Assembly: GCA_009928435.1 (NCBI GenBank)
Contig: JAABNQ010000029.1
Location: forward strand, 1-40,755
Reading direction: 5' to 3'
DNA length: 40,755 bases
Origin: Bacillus sp. HF117_J1_D
GTDB taxonomy: Bacteria; Bacillota; Bacilli; Bacillales; Bacillaceae_C
Positions 25,903 through 33,899 of this stretch are shown piece by piece. The notes beneath the pieces were generated by a model. The model made no database searches, was not told where the DNA came from, and saw only the letters and a program-made list of their open reading frames with translations. The position numbers and the translations under genes were made by a program. Numbering within the stretch: position 1 is the stretch's first letter; each line of letters opens with the position of its first letter.

Positions 25903-25958
25903 GAATGGGGCTGTCCAGAAAGCCAGGTTATTGCCTGACTTTTTGGACAGCCCCATTC
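25903..25958. repeat. Long hairpin after phnE
   Basis: A 15-bp perfect outer stem (25903-25917, GAATGGGGCTGTCCA, with 25944-25958) enclosing an imperfect inner stem. There is no T-run after it on the plus strand. The GGGCTGTCC...GGACAGCCC ends resemble termini of small mobile elements as well as terminators. Confidence 0.7.
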
Positions 25959-25960
25959 GT

Positions 25961-25973
25961 GGGGTCAGACCCC
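25961..25973. repeat. GGGGTCAGACCCC palindrome, copy 2
   Basis: A perfect 13-base odd palindrome, identical to the cores at 4606 and 27934, directly behind the long hairpin. Confidence 0.85.
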
Positions 25974-26066
25974 ATTCAGGTAGTTTAACTGCATCAATTG
26001 CATTATTTAGATCTAAAAGGTTATATTGTCCATCCTTTGAATAGGGGGAGAGTGACTCTGTTTTCG

Positions 26067-26516
26067 TTACTGTATAGGAACTAATATTTCGCACAAATGT
26101 TGCTCAATCATTTGTGAAGTATATCTTTCTATAATGGGTTGTTTTCTTATTGATAGATTATTTTTTTCTATTTCAGTAAAAATATTGTGCCAAAATTCAC
26201 TGATTGCATCCTCTGTGTGGTCAAGTAAGAAAACAGCGTATTTCCCACCAGAAAATTTACTAACCCGAGCTGGTTCTGCGACATGAGCATCTTTATTTAT
26301 CACAACGCAAATATCATAACGACATTCCTCTTTAGGGATAATTTCCGGATTATCCCATGGTATACCTAAAATGGCAGAATGATCAAGTACACCATTCAAC
26401 TGCGCCCACTTTTTAAAAGATTTCATTAGTTCTTTGTTTTGCTTTCCACCATACTCTCCGACCCTGCGGAAATAAGCAATTCTTGATTCAGGTAATTCTT
26501 CGATTTTTAGTTTCAT
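26067..26516 (-). CDS. GyrI-like small-molecule-binding domain protein
   Basis: A 149-residue protein. It resembles the stand-alone effector-binding (GyrI/SbmC, AraC C-terminal) domain: KIEELPESRIAYFRRVGEYG near the N-terminus, CRYDICVVIN in the middle, SKFSGGKYAVFLLDHTEDAI, and a terminal EILVPIQ strand. No DNA-binding domain is attached. Such proteins bind cationic or lipophilic small molecules; some have hydrolase activity or inhibit gyrase. ATG 26516 has an AAGGAGAATT site upstream. It has its own surroundings of AT-rich sequence and no obvious operon partner. Confidence 0.85.
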   Translation of the reverse strand: MKLKIEELPESRIAYFRRVGEYGGKQNKELMKSFKKWAQLNGVLDHSAILGIPWDNPEIIPKEECRYDICVVINKDAHVAEPARVSKFSGGKYAVFLLDHTEDAISEFWHNIFTEIEKNNLSIRKQPIIERYTSQMIEQHLCEILVPIQ

Positions 26517-26660
26517 ATTTTAATTCTCCTTTCTTAGGTAAGATAATGTCCTTTAAAATGTTTTTCAAGATATTTTTTCTAAAATTTTAAAATTATTACA
26601 ATAGAAAACATAAATGAAGGATTTCCAGAAAAATAACTAGAAATCCTTTTAAATTAAAAT

Positions 26661-27872
26661 CTATTGAATGTTCATCGAAGCTGTATTTTGCGGAGACTTC
26701 ACTTTCATTTTCCCCCTTTTTACAGCAACAGCTGCGATCCCTAAGATGAAGGTGACAACTGTTATCAGCCAAAGGTACGCGATATTATGGGTTAGCATAC
26801 CGCTATTTCCACCAAAAACGATGGAGTAATACCCATCCGCGCCATATGTTGCCGGCAGGAAAGCCGCCAATGTATGATAACCGTTTGCCAATAGCTCCCT
26901 GGAAACCAAAACGCCGGAAGTAACGAGTTGAAGGGATAGCGCCAAAATGTTAAATACCATACCGTAATTCCCGAAAAGGAGAACAAAGACTTGAGCGAAC
27001 ATCAGGAATGCCAAAAATAAACTTCCTTGGAACAGGTAGATCATCCACATCGGCTCCTGGCTCGTGATATCAAACAGTTTCATGAGACCGATGGTTAGAA
27101 AGGGCAATAAGAATGCCATGCCTGCATTAATCAACTGTCTGCCGAGGAAAAGGCTCCATTTTGAATAGGCCGATTGAATCGTTTCGACGGCTTCATTTAC
27201 CTGCATAATCATGACCATGGCACCGACAAACGAAGAAATAACCACCATCAGGGGAACAAGGTTTGCTGAAAATTCACTGACAGCGTTCGTTTTCTTGATC
27301 ACCCCTGCCACCGGTTCGGGGTGGAGGGACTTTAACGCAGTCTGCACTTCTTCTCCAATCGCTTTCGCAATTGGCTGTTCCAACGGCAGTTGTTGCAGCT
27401 TCTGCTCAAACATCGTTGCTCCTGCCATTGTTTGAAGGGAGAATACCTTTTCGTTCACCCCGTTGTTCACTTGATTAGCGACTTGCTCCATCATTGTTTT
27501 ACTAAAAGTGGCGCTTGCTTGATTAATCCAGTAATGGATGGAAGGGCGCTCTCCTGATTGTAAGTTGGTTGTAAAATCGGATGGTATCTGGATGACCATT
27601 TCAATCTCTCGGTTGTTCATTTTATCTGAAGCTTTTTCAAAAGAATCATATTGCGTTACCTGGAAGGGGAGTTGCTGTTCAAGCTCCTTCACCATATTCA
27701 TTGCTCCGCCTCGATCCTCATTTACAATGCCGATGGACATGTTGTCCATTCGATCCTGAACGCCTTTATATGCAGTCAGCCAGACTGAAAAAAAGATTAA
27801 CTGAAACATGACGGCTGCCATAATGCCAATATACGTTCCTCTTAACGTAAGAAGCGCTTTGAGTCCTTTCAT
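26661..27872 (-). CDS. ABC-2 type/YhgE-Pip-like membrane permease
   Basis: A 403-residue membrane protein. One N-terminal helix (about 14-34) is followed by a large extracytoplasmic domain (about 40-210; MSIGIVNEDRGGAMNMVKEL, EIEMVIQIPSDFTTNLQSGE) and then five to six helices. This layout is typical of the ABC-2/YhgE-Pip (phage infection protein) family, at about half the length of full Pip proteins. It probably exports a lipophilic compound. No ATPase gene is adjacent. ATG 27872 follows AAAGGAGGAG. A 20-base operator matching the one before the neighbouring tetR lies just upstream, so TetR control is likely. Confidence 0.82.
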   Translation of the reverse strand: MKGLKALLTLRGTYIGIMAAVMFQLIFFSVWLTAYKGVQDRMDNMSIGIVNEDRGGAMNMVKELEQQLPFQVTQYDSFEKASDKMNNREIEMVIQIPSDFTTNLQSGERPSIHYWINQASATFSKTMMEQVANQVNNGVNEKVFSLQTMAGATMFEQKLQQLPLEQPIAKAIGEEVQTALKSLHPEPVAGVIKKTNAVSEFSANLVPLMVVISSFVGAMVMIMQVNEAVETIQSAYSKWSLFLGRQLINAGMAFLLPFLTIGLMKLFDITSQEPMWMIYLFQGSLFLAFLMFAQVFVLLFGNYGMVFNILALSLQLVTSGVLVSRELLANGYHTLAAFLPATYGADGYYSIVFGGNSGMLTHNIAYLWLITVVTFILGIAAVAVKRGKMKVKSPQNTASMNIQ

Positions 27873-27892
27873 CAGAAACTCCTCCTTTTTGA

Positions 27893-27912
27893 ATGTAAGT
27901 ACTTACTTGCAT
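27893..27912. promoter_or_regulatory. TetR operator 2, upstream of the permease
   Basis: A 20-base inverted repeat of form ATGCAAGTA-NN-TACTTRCAT (minus strand), 18 of 20 identical to the site at 28531-28550. It lies about 20 bases before the permease start codon. Confidence 0.75.
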
Positions 27913-27923
27913 ATGGAGTAAAT

Positions 27924-27955
27924 TTTTTTCTAGGGGGTCAGACCCCTAGAAAAAA
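27924..27955. repeat. GGGGTCAGACCCC palindrome, copy 3, within an AT-extended perfect hairpin
   Basis: The core is at 27934-27946. CTAGGGG and CCCCTAG arms extend into TTTTTT and AAAAAA, giving a 13-bp stem around GTCAGA. The tetR stop codon and its last codons lie inside the stem. It probably ends tetR transcription. Confidence 0.85.
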
Positions 27956-28511
27956 TGGATACGCTAATTTTCAATTGTTGTTGGATATCGAGTTCCGTAA
28001 CTTTTGATCCTATTCGGATGTAAGAGATGAAATGCCCTAAATTCAGAGCAATGAATGACAGGGAGGCAGCTTCTTCATTTATATCTAATATTTTCCCTCT
28101 TTTTTTCATTTCTTGAAAATACCCTGCTAATTGCTCTTTTAAAAAGCGGGGCACATTTGCAATCTCCTCATCGATTTCTGGAAATGTCCCGGCTTCCTTG
28201 AAAGCGATCAGAACCAAATCCTTGACAGGAAGCATGGTTTGAAAGTACTTCCTGGAAAAATGGAGCAAATCAGTCTCTAGATCATAAGTGATATCAAATT
28301 GAATCGTTTTCTGGAAAACGGGACCATAAGAAAATCTATCAATGATTGCTCTTAATATCCCTCTTTTATTTCCGAAATGGCGGAAAACAGTTACTTCATT
28401 AACCCCAGCCAGCTCTGCAATTGAACGAGTCGTCGCTGCGGCATACCCTTTTTCGCTGATCAACTGTATAGCCGCATCCAGAATACGCTCTGATGTCGAG
28501 TGTGACGACAA
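27930..28511 (-). CDS. TetR/AcrR family transcriptional repressor
   Basis: About 193 residues. The N-terminal helix-turn-helix reads SERILDAAIQLISEKGYAAA and TTRSIAELAGVNEVTVFRHF, followed by NKRGILRAII. The C-terminal ligand domain is all-helical. I place the start at TTG 28511 (28514 is equally possible), after AAAAGGAG. The upstream ATG at 28550 lies inside the operator palindrome and the frame beyond it crosses the promoter. The last residues, RGLTP, are encoded by the GGGGTCAGACCCC repeat. Targets are presumably its own promoter and the permease downstream, which carry the same operator. Confidence 0.85.
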   Translation of the reverse strand: MSSHSTSERILDAAIQLISEKGYAAATTRSIAELAGVNEVTVFRHFGNKRGILRAIIDRFSYGPVFQKTIQFDITYDLETDLLHFSRKYFQTMLPVKDLVLIAFKEAGTFPEIDEEIANVPRFLKEQLAGYFQEMKKRGKILDINEEAASLSFIALNLGHFISYIRIGSKVTELDIQQQLKISVSIFSRGLTP

Positions 28512-28530
28512 CAACTCCAACTCCTTTTCG

Positions 28531-28550
28531 ATGCAAGTAGTTACTTGCAT
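28531..28550. promoter_or_regulatory. TetR operator 1, in the tetR leader
   Basis: A perfect 20-base palindrome with arms ATGCAAGTA/TACTTGCAT around a two-base centre. It overlaps the 3' edge of the -10 hexamer, so binding would block RNA polymerase and autoregulate tetR. Confidence 0.8.
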
Positions 28551-28577
28551 ATTAGCATGTGAAAAGAGGAAATGCAA
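28549..28577 (-). promoter_or_regulatory. tetR promoter
   Basis: On the minus strand, TTGCAT (28577-28572), a 17-base spacer and TAATAT (28554-28549), immediately followed by the operator palindrome. Confidence 0.65.
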
Positions 28578-28693
28578 CTGCATACTTGTCAAGGAGCAAT
28601 TGATCAGAAACATGTTGAGCAATATTAGGGATATTCCGAACACCCAATGCAAAAGCTATATGGGCAATGTGCCTTTACAAGTATCTCCATTTC

Positions 28694-28737
28694 CGAAGTC
28701 AATGAATGAACAATCATTCATTGACTTCGTTTGTTTT
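28694..28737. promoter_or_regulatory. Long inverted repeat with a FadR-like box
   Basis: CGAAGTCAATGAATGA (28694-28709) and its exact complement (28714-28729) flank a four-base loop, with T-rich sequence after it on the plus strand. The inner TGAATGA-ACAA-TCATTCA resembles the B. subtilis FadR site TGAATGAMTANTCATTCA. It may act as an intergenic hairpin after the nitronate monooxygenase gene, as an operator, or both. Confidence 0.5.
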
Positions 28738-29694
28738 TCAGCTAAAAACTTTTCCATGATATAATTCATTCTTTGACCGTTCGTATGAGCCTTTCAGTTC
28801 CCTCACAATTTCTTCTACTGGTTGCACGTGATTGATTGTATTGACGCCTTGCCCAGCAGACCATATATCTTTCCAGGCCTTTGAGCCGGTTGAGTTCATT
28901 TTGGAGAAGTCCGCTTTTTCCTTGCTTTCTAGTTTGTCGGGATCCAAGCCAGCTTGTTTAATACTTGGCTTCAAATAGTTTGCCTTTACTCCGCTGAAAG
29001 CATCTGTATAAATCAGATCATCTAACGTGGAGTCGATGATCATTTCTTTATAATCTGTGGATGCAAAGCTTTCCTCTGCTGTAATAAATCTAGTTCCCAT
29101 ATATGCAAGGTCGGCTCCCATGGCTTGTGCTGCGAGGATATCTCTGCCGTTGGAAATTGCTCCGGACAGTATAGTGATCCCGTTCCAAAATTCCTTTACT
29201 GCCCCCATAAAGGCAAAGGGGTTAATCGTTCCCGCATGGCCGCCGGCCCCGCTGCAGACAAGAACAAGCCCGTCTACCCCTTTTTCTGCTGCTTTTTTTG
29301 CATGAAAAATAGAAATGACATCAGAAAAGACAAGGCCTCCATATTCATGTACTATTTTCACAACCGGACTAGGATCTCCAAGTGAAGTAATCACAATCGG
29401 TGGCTGGTGCTTCTCGATGAGTGCCAAGTCTTCCTTATATCGGCTGTTTGTGGGGTGTACGATGAAATTCACTGCCCATGGAGCGAATTCCCCTTCTTGC
29501 AATTCCCGCTTGATCCGTTCCATCCACTGATCAAGAGTGTCTGCTGTACGGGCATTTAATAATGGAAACGAGCCGATGACTCCTGATTTGCAGCCATTAA
29601 TCACCATTTGTGGACTGGATACTAAAAACATCGGGGCCATGATAACGGGTAACACAGTATTTTCTTTCAGGGTATCAAATGCATTTTTTTCCAA
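28738..29694 (-). CDS. Nitronate monooxygenase family flavoprotein
   Basis: A 318-residue TIM-barrel FMN enzyme. Signatures are PVIMAPMFLVSSPQMVINGC, a central GLVLVCSGAGGHAGTINPFA with the FMN-phosphate/active His region GGHAG, and ISNGRDILAAQAMGADLAYM followed by GTRFITAEES. The family oxidises alkyl nitronates such as propionate-3-nitronate, or acts as enoyl reductase-like FabK; GAISNGRD and GTRF favour nitronate monooxygenase. ATG 29694 follows AAAGGAGAG. It is divergently placed from the MFS gene, with a 143-base shared leader. Confidence 0.88.
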   Translation of the reverse strand: MEKNAFDTLKENTVLPVIMAPMFLVSSPQMVINGCKSGVIGSFPLLNARTADTLDQWMERIKRELQEGEFAPWAVNFIVHPTNSRYKEDLALIEKHQPPIVITSLGDPSPVVKIVHEYGGLVFSDVISIFHAKKAAEKGVDGLVLVCSGAGGHAGTINPFAFMGAVKEFWNGITILSGAISNGRDILAAQAMGADLAYMGTRFITAEESFASTDYKEMIIDSTLDDLIYTDAFSGVKANYLKPSIKQAGLDPDKLESKEKADFSKMNSTGSKAWKDIWSAGQGVNTINHVQPVEEIVRELKGSYERSKNELYHGKVFS

Positions 29695-29837
29695 TATATT
29701 TCTCTCCTTTCAAAGATATATAATTATTTCGCCGACAGGTATGTAAAAACCTTCAAATTAGAAATGTTTTACAAACAGAAATAATTCATCCATTATAGAA
29801 ATAAAGCTAACTGTTGAAATGAACCAACAGGGACTGG

Positions 29838-31058
29838 ATGATGAACATGAACAGAGATATACAAGCGAAAGGATATATCCAGCGGGGCACACCAGCATTT
29901 AAAAAAGCGAACCTTGCCTTATTTGCCGCAGCGTTCATCACATTTGCTAATCTATATATCACGCAGCCAATCATGCCTATTTTCACAAAGGAGTATCATG
30001 TCACTCCTACAATGGCAAGCTTGTCCTTGTCTTTGACCACGCTTTCTCTCGCATTTGGTCTGCTTGTTTTTGGCTCTCTTTCTGAAGCCTGGGGACGTAA
30101 AAACATCATGTCTGTCTGCCTCATCATTACATCTGTTTTAACTGTGGTGATTGCTTTCATGCCAACCTTCGAGCTTCATCTGATACTCAGGGTGATCCAA
30201 GGATTTGCCTTTGCTGGTATCCCTTCAATCGCAATGGCCTATTTGGGTGAGGAAATAGAGGGGAATAGTGTCGGTGCAGCGATGGGCCTGTATATAAGCG
30301 GGAATACGGTTGGAGGACTTTCTGGCAGGGTCATTATGGGGACCATGACAGATTTATTTTCATGGCAAACAGGAATGATCTTTTTGGGAGCCGTTAGTTT
30401 GCTTGCCGCTACTTATTTTATATGGGCACTTCCGTCTTCTAAGCACTTTCATCCACAGGATTTACATTTGAAAAAACTTGTTGGGACACTCATTTCCCAT
30501 ATGAGAAACCCAGTCTTGGTATTATTATTTTTAATCGCTTTTTTCTTAATGGGCGCTTTTGTCACGATTTATAATTATCTTGGTTTTAAACTCGCTGAGC
30601 CTCCTTATCTTTTGAGTATGACAATCATTGGGTGGATGTTTATCGTTTATTTGGTTGGAACCTTCAGTTCTACTTGGTTCGGGTTGTTGGGAGATAAATT
30701 CGGCCGTCCGCTGCTAATTACACTTGGTGTGCTGCTCATGCTATTAGGGGTTGTATTGACGCTTCCTGTGTCTTTATTTTATAAAATCATCGGCATTATC
30801 GTGTTGACGTTCGGTTTTTTCGGTGCTCATTCTGTTGCAAGCGGGTTGGTCAGCCGCCATGCAACGCATGATATCGCCCAGGCATCTTCGCTCTATTTAT
30901 TTGCCTATTATATGGGCTCTAGTGTTGGAGGATCTGTGGGCGGTATATTTTGGTCCCGCTATGGTTGGAGCGGTGTAGTGGGTTTTACCATTGGCTTGCT
31001 GGTTGTTTCAATTTTCTTGGCGCTTAAAGTGAAGAAACTATCTGGAAGGAATACTTGA
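29838..31058 (+). CDS. MFS transporter, YnfM-like drug/sugar efflux family
   Basis: A 406-residue, 12-helix major facilitator. The motif A loop is GSLSEAWGRKNIM after helix 2, with a corresponding GLLGDKFGRPLLI after helix 8. The N-terminus ANLALFAAAFITFANLYITQ, then PIMPIFTKEYHVTPTMASLS, is typical of the YnfM/arabinose-efflux-like DHA1 group. The substrate is unknown. Start ATG 29838 is the first of three closely spaced Met codons (29838, 29841, 29847); a weak GGGACTGG site precedes them. It is one base apart from the following unknown gene, suggesting coupling. Confidence 0.88.
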   Translation: MMNMNRDIQAKGYIQRGTPAFKKANLALFAAAFITFANLYITQPIMPIFTKEYHVTPTMASLSLSLTTLSLAFGLLVFGSLSEAWGRKNIMSVCLIITSVLTVVIAFMPTFELHLILRVIQGFAFAGIPSIAMAYLGEEIEGNSVGAAMGLYISGNTVGGLSGRVIMGTMTDLFSWQTGMIFLGAVSLLAATYFIWALPSSKHFHPQDLHLKKLVGTLISHMRNPVLVLLFLIAFFLMGAFVTIYNYLGFKLAEPPYLLSMTIIGWMFIVYLVGTFSSTWFGLLGDKFGRPLLITLGVLLMLLGVVLTLPVSLFYKIIGIIVLTFGFFGAHSVASGLVSRHATHDIAQASSLYLFAYYMGSSVGGSVGGIFWSRYGWSGVVGFTIGLLVVSIFLALKVKKLSGRNT

Positions 31059-31059
31059 T

Positions 31060-31575
31060 ATGTATGATCCAACACATTTTGAAAATTTAAAAGTCGCCTT
31101 TGAAAACCGCATATATGACCTGGATAATATTGATGGCTTGATTGCAATCGTTGACAGGGCAGATCGTACGGATCATGCCGTTCTCTCGAGGGAATTATCG
31201 ATAAAATTCACGTTAGTCGGACTGCCTGAAGTGATGGCGGAAGTTGTGCTAGCCGCTTCCTTAGAAGATTTGGCTGGAGAAATTCTTGAATTCCCGGATG
31301 CGATCCCAGGCTGTTCCCTTGAACTGCAATTTTTCAAGCGTGTTCATGATGTCTCTGTACAATGCGAACAAATTAGAGAGGCGCTGTACGCTGTCTGGGA
31401 AAACGATATTGAGCTGACGCAAACAATGAGCTTCAAATATGAGGAAGAAGCTTCTAGTTATTTAAATCGGATCAAGGTGAAATTCAAGACAAAAATCAGC
31501 GAGGATAACATGAGAGAGGTCGTTCCTTTCTTAGACCATGTTTTGAAAAGCCTGGAGCTATTGAATGGAATCTAA
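31060..31575 (+). CDS. Hypothetical protein coupled to the MFS transporter
   Basis: A 171-residue, acidic, apparently soluble protein. I do not recognise a family. It reads as an alpha/beta protein: FENLKVAFENRIYDLDNIDG, SIKFTLVGLPEVMAEVVLAA, SLEDLAGEILEFPDAIPGCS and VKFKTKISEDNMREVVPFLD. There is no signal peptide or membrane segment. It starts one base after the MFS stop, so it is almost certainly cotranslated with it and may act in the same process. The stop codon lies in the shared ATCTAACTTCATTCAGCAG sequence. Confidence 0.75.
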   Translation: MYDPTHFENLKVAFENRIYDLDNIDGLIAIVDRADRTDHAVLSRELSIKFTLVGLPEVMAEVVLAASLEDLAGEILEFPDAIPGCSLELQFFKRVHDVSVQCEQIREALYAVWENDIELTQTMSFKYEEEASSYLNRIKVKFKTKISEDNMREVVPFLDHVLKSLELLNGI

Positions 31576-31588
31576 CTTCATTCAGCAG
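31570..31588. repeat. ATCTAACTTCATTCAGCAG sequence, copy 2
   Basis: Identical over 19 bases to 18737-18755, again containing the TAA stop of the preceding gene. Here the pairing arm of the hairpin is missing. Confidence 0.6.
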
Positions 31589-31639
31589 GAGCCGCTTTTT
31601 AATCAAACTTAAGGAATCGGAAAACTTTTGAAGAAACAA

Positions 31640-31668
31640 TTGACAACGAAAAAGTGCCGTGCTAGACT
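31640..31668 (+). promoter_or_regulatory. Promoter of the S-box-controlled sulfur operon
   Basis: A perfect TTGACA (31640-31645), a 17-base spacer and TAGACT (31663-31668), about 35 bases before the first SAM riboswitch. Confidence 0.75.
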
Positions 31669-31702
31669 TCTATTTAACGATTAAGCAAACAAATTAAATA
31701 CT

Positions 31703-31811
31703 TTCTTATCAAGAGCGGTGGAAGGATCTGGCCTGATGACACCCGGCAACCTGAAGTGGATACTTAAAAGGTGCTAAATCCAGCTGAGCATGTTGCTCGG
31801 AAAGATAAGAG
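31703..31811 (+). promoter_or_regulatory. SAM-I (S-box) riboswitch 1, aptamer
   Basis: Conserved S-box blocks occur in order: TCTTATCAAGAG, GGTGGAAGGA, CTGGCCTGATGAC, CCGGCAACC, AAGGTGCTAAATCCAGC and AGATAAGA. P1 is TCTTATC (31704-31710) with GATAAGA (31804-31810). SAM binding stabilises P1 and lets the following terminator form. Confidence 0.97.
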
Positions 31812-31827
31812 GAAGCTAAAGACACAC

Positions 31828-31858
31828 CCTCTCACCTTTCATGAGAGGTTTTTTATTT
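31828..31858 (+). terminator. Terminator of riboswitch 1
   Basis: CCTCTCA (31828-31834) pairs with TGAGAGG (31842-31848), followed by TTTTTTATTT. It is the expression platform of the first S-box. Confidence 0.92.
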
Positions 31859-31878
31859 GAAACAATTAAATAAGGTGA

Positions 31879-31994
31879 TTCTTATCAAGAGAGGCGGAGG
31901 GACTGGCCCGATGATGCCCGGCAACCATTAAGTTGAAATGATCAACTTAATAAGGTGCCAATTCCAGCAGGAGGCAACTCCTGGAAGATAAGAA
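31879..31994 (+). promoter_or_regulatory. SAM-I (S-box) riboswitch 2, aptamer
   Basis: A second complete S-box, 68 bases after the first: TTCTTATCAAGAGAGGCGGA, GGGACTGGCCCGATGATGCC, CCGGCAACC, a P3/P4 insertion AGTTGA...TCAACT, AAGGTGCCAATTCCAGC and GATAAGAA. P1 is 31879-31886 with 31987-31994. Confidence 0.97.
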
Positions 31995-32014
31995 GAGAAA
32001 AACGATTGTAAACG

Positions 32015-32042
32015 GCTCTCTTCTTATGAAGAGGGCTTTTTT
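32015..32042 (+). terminator. Terminator of riboswitch 2
   Basis: GCTCTCTTC (32015-32023) pairs with GAAGAGGGC (32028-32036, one wobble), with loop TTAT and then six T. It lies 26 bases before the metY start codon. Confidence 0.93.
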
Positions 32043-32067
32043 ATTGACTAAAAATGGGGGAATTAAA

Positions 32068-33873
32068 ATGACAACAGAAATAAAAAACACAACGTATGAT
32101 CTTGAAACATTGGCTTTACATGGAGGGCAGGCACCGGATCCTACTACCGGATCAAGAGCAGTTCCGATTTATCAAACGACTTCATTTGTTTTTCATGATA
32201 CGGAGCATGCTGAAAGATTATTCGCTTTGGATGAGCCGGGAAACATCTATTCACGTATCGGGAACCCGACGGTGGATGTGTTTGAAAAAAGAATGGCATT
32301 GCTTGAAGATGGGGTAGCAGCGGTGGCCACTTCATCCGGAATGTCAGCTATTACGTTATCGATCCTAAGCTTGGCAAGCGCCGGTGATGAGATTGTAGCG
32401 GGAACTAACCTTTATGGAGGTACATATAACCTGTTCGCTGTGACACTTCCACGCTATGGAATCAATGTTAAATTTGTCGATCCAACCGACCCGGAAAACT
32501 TTAGAGCAGCGATTACTGATAAAACAAAAGCTGTTTATGGTGAAATTATTGGAAACCCAGGCCTTCAAGTGCTGGATGTTGAAGCAGTATCTGAGATTGC
32601 CCATGAGGCAGGGGTACCTTTAATCATCGACAATACCTTTGCCACTCCGCATGTGTGTAAACCACTTCAGCTTGGAGCTGATATCGTTGTTCATTCCGCA
32701 ACAAAGTGGATCGGGGGACATGGTACATCCATCGGAGGTGTCATTGTTGATGGAGGCCGCTTTAACTGGAATACAGAAAAATTCCCTGAATTCACCGAGC
32801 CCGATGCAAGTTACAATGGAATTCGTTATGCTATTGATTTTGGAACATTGGCATTTATCACGAAAGTCAGAGTTCAATTACTTCGCGATTTCGGTGCAGC
32901 ATTAAGTCCGCAAAATGCTTTCCAGCTTATACAGGGATTGGAAACCTTGCATATACGTGTAGAACGCCATAATGAAAATGCCGCCAGGCTAGCGGAATAC
33001 CTTGAAAACCACCGGGCAGTGGAATGGGTATCCTACCCGGGACTCGAGAGTCACCCTTCAAACGGTCTGGCCAAAGAAATATTCAATAATGGTTTTGGCT
33101 CCATCATTGTTTTTGGCATCAAGGGTGGAAAAGAAGCTGGGAAAGATCTGATCAACAACGTTTCGTTATGGTCACATGTAGCGAATGTTGGCGATGCGAA
33201 ATCTCTCATCATTCATCCGGCTTCCACAACACACCAGCAATTGACCAAGGAACAACTGGAAGAAACAGGTGTAACCGAGTCACTCGTCCGTTTGTCGGTC
33301 GGAATTGAATCTCTGCGTGATATTCAGAATGATCTTAATCAAGCCTTGATCAAAGCAACTGGTATTGGTGAAGGAGAAGAGCAGTCCATCCTGATTAATG
33401 ATGAAGGTGTGATTCGCTGGGCACTGAATTCTGCGACAGAACGTGTATTGGAAAATGGAGAGGAGATTACCCGCCAAAAGACTTTGGCCATTGTTGGATT
33501 AAGTGGGAGAGAAGCCAGGCCAAGCTATCGATTGGCCCGTAAGATGCAAAGGCTTGGCTATAAAGTGATTCCAGTCAATCCGAGGGAAACGGAAATCTTG
33601 GGCGAAAAAGCTTATCCGGATTTAAAAAGCATTCCATATCCAATCGATGTAGTTCAAGTATTCAGAACTCCAGAAGCGGCGGTTGGTGTAGCGAAAGAGA
33701 CAGTGGAAGTGAATCCAAAACCGAAGGTCTTTTGGCTGCAGGAAGGTGTCATATCCCCTGAGGCTGCAGACATTGCAAGTGAAGCAGGAATTCCGGTCGT
33801 TTATAACAGATGTACGTATAAAGAAGCACAAAGATTACGCGGAAGCATTTCGACGTATGCATGTGAACTTTAA
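32068..33873 (+). CDS. metY: O-acetylhomoserine sulfhydrylase MetY fused to a CoA-binding domain
   Basis: A 601-residue protein; MetY alone is about 430. Residues 1-431 are the PLP enzyme that makes homocysteine from O-acetylhomoserine and sulfide: [37 protein letters not shown], and PLP-lysine Lys213 in [10 protein letters not shown]. After a linker (about 432-470), residues 471-600 are a CoA_binding_2-type Rossmann domain ([55 protein letters not shown]). I start at ATG 32068, seven bases after GGGGG; upstream codons lie in the terminator. It is controlled by the two S-boxes. Confidence 0.94.
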   Translation: MTTEIKNTTYDLETLALHGGQAPDPTTGSRAVPIYQTTSFVFHDTEHAERLFALDEPGNIYSRIGNPTVDVFEKRMALLEDGVAAVATSSGMSAITLSILSLASAGDEIVAGTNLYGGTYNLFAVTLPRYGINVKFVDPTDPENFRAAITDKTKAVYGEIIGNPGLQVLDVEAVSEIAHEAGVPLIIDNTFATPHVCKPLQLGADIVVHSATKWIGGHGTSIGGVIVDGGRFNWNTEKFPEFTEPDASYNGIRYAIDFGTLAFITKVRVQLLRDFGAALSPQNAFQLIQGLETLHIRVERHNENAARLAEYLENHRAVEWVSYPGLESHPSNGLAKEIFNNGFGSIIVFGIKGGKEAGKDLINNVSLWSHVANVGDAKSLIIHPASTTHQQLTKEQLEETGVTESLVRLSVGIESLRDIQNDLNQALIKATGIGEGEEQSILINDEGVIRWALNSATERVLENGEEITRQKTLAIVGLSGREARPSYRLARKMQRLGYKVIPVNPRETEILGEKAYPDLKSIPYPIDVVQVFRTPEAAVGVAKETVEVNPKPKVFWLQEGVISPEAADIASEAGIPVVYNRCTYKEAQRLRGSISTYACEL

Positions 33874-33899
33874 GAGACTGGGAGAGGGAGAAAGCGGCA

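Noticed and set aside
28550-28652. Longer N-terminus for the TetR protein
   Set aside because: The extension would translate the promoter and operator and adds a hydrophobic segment unlike TetR proteins.
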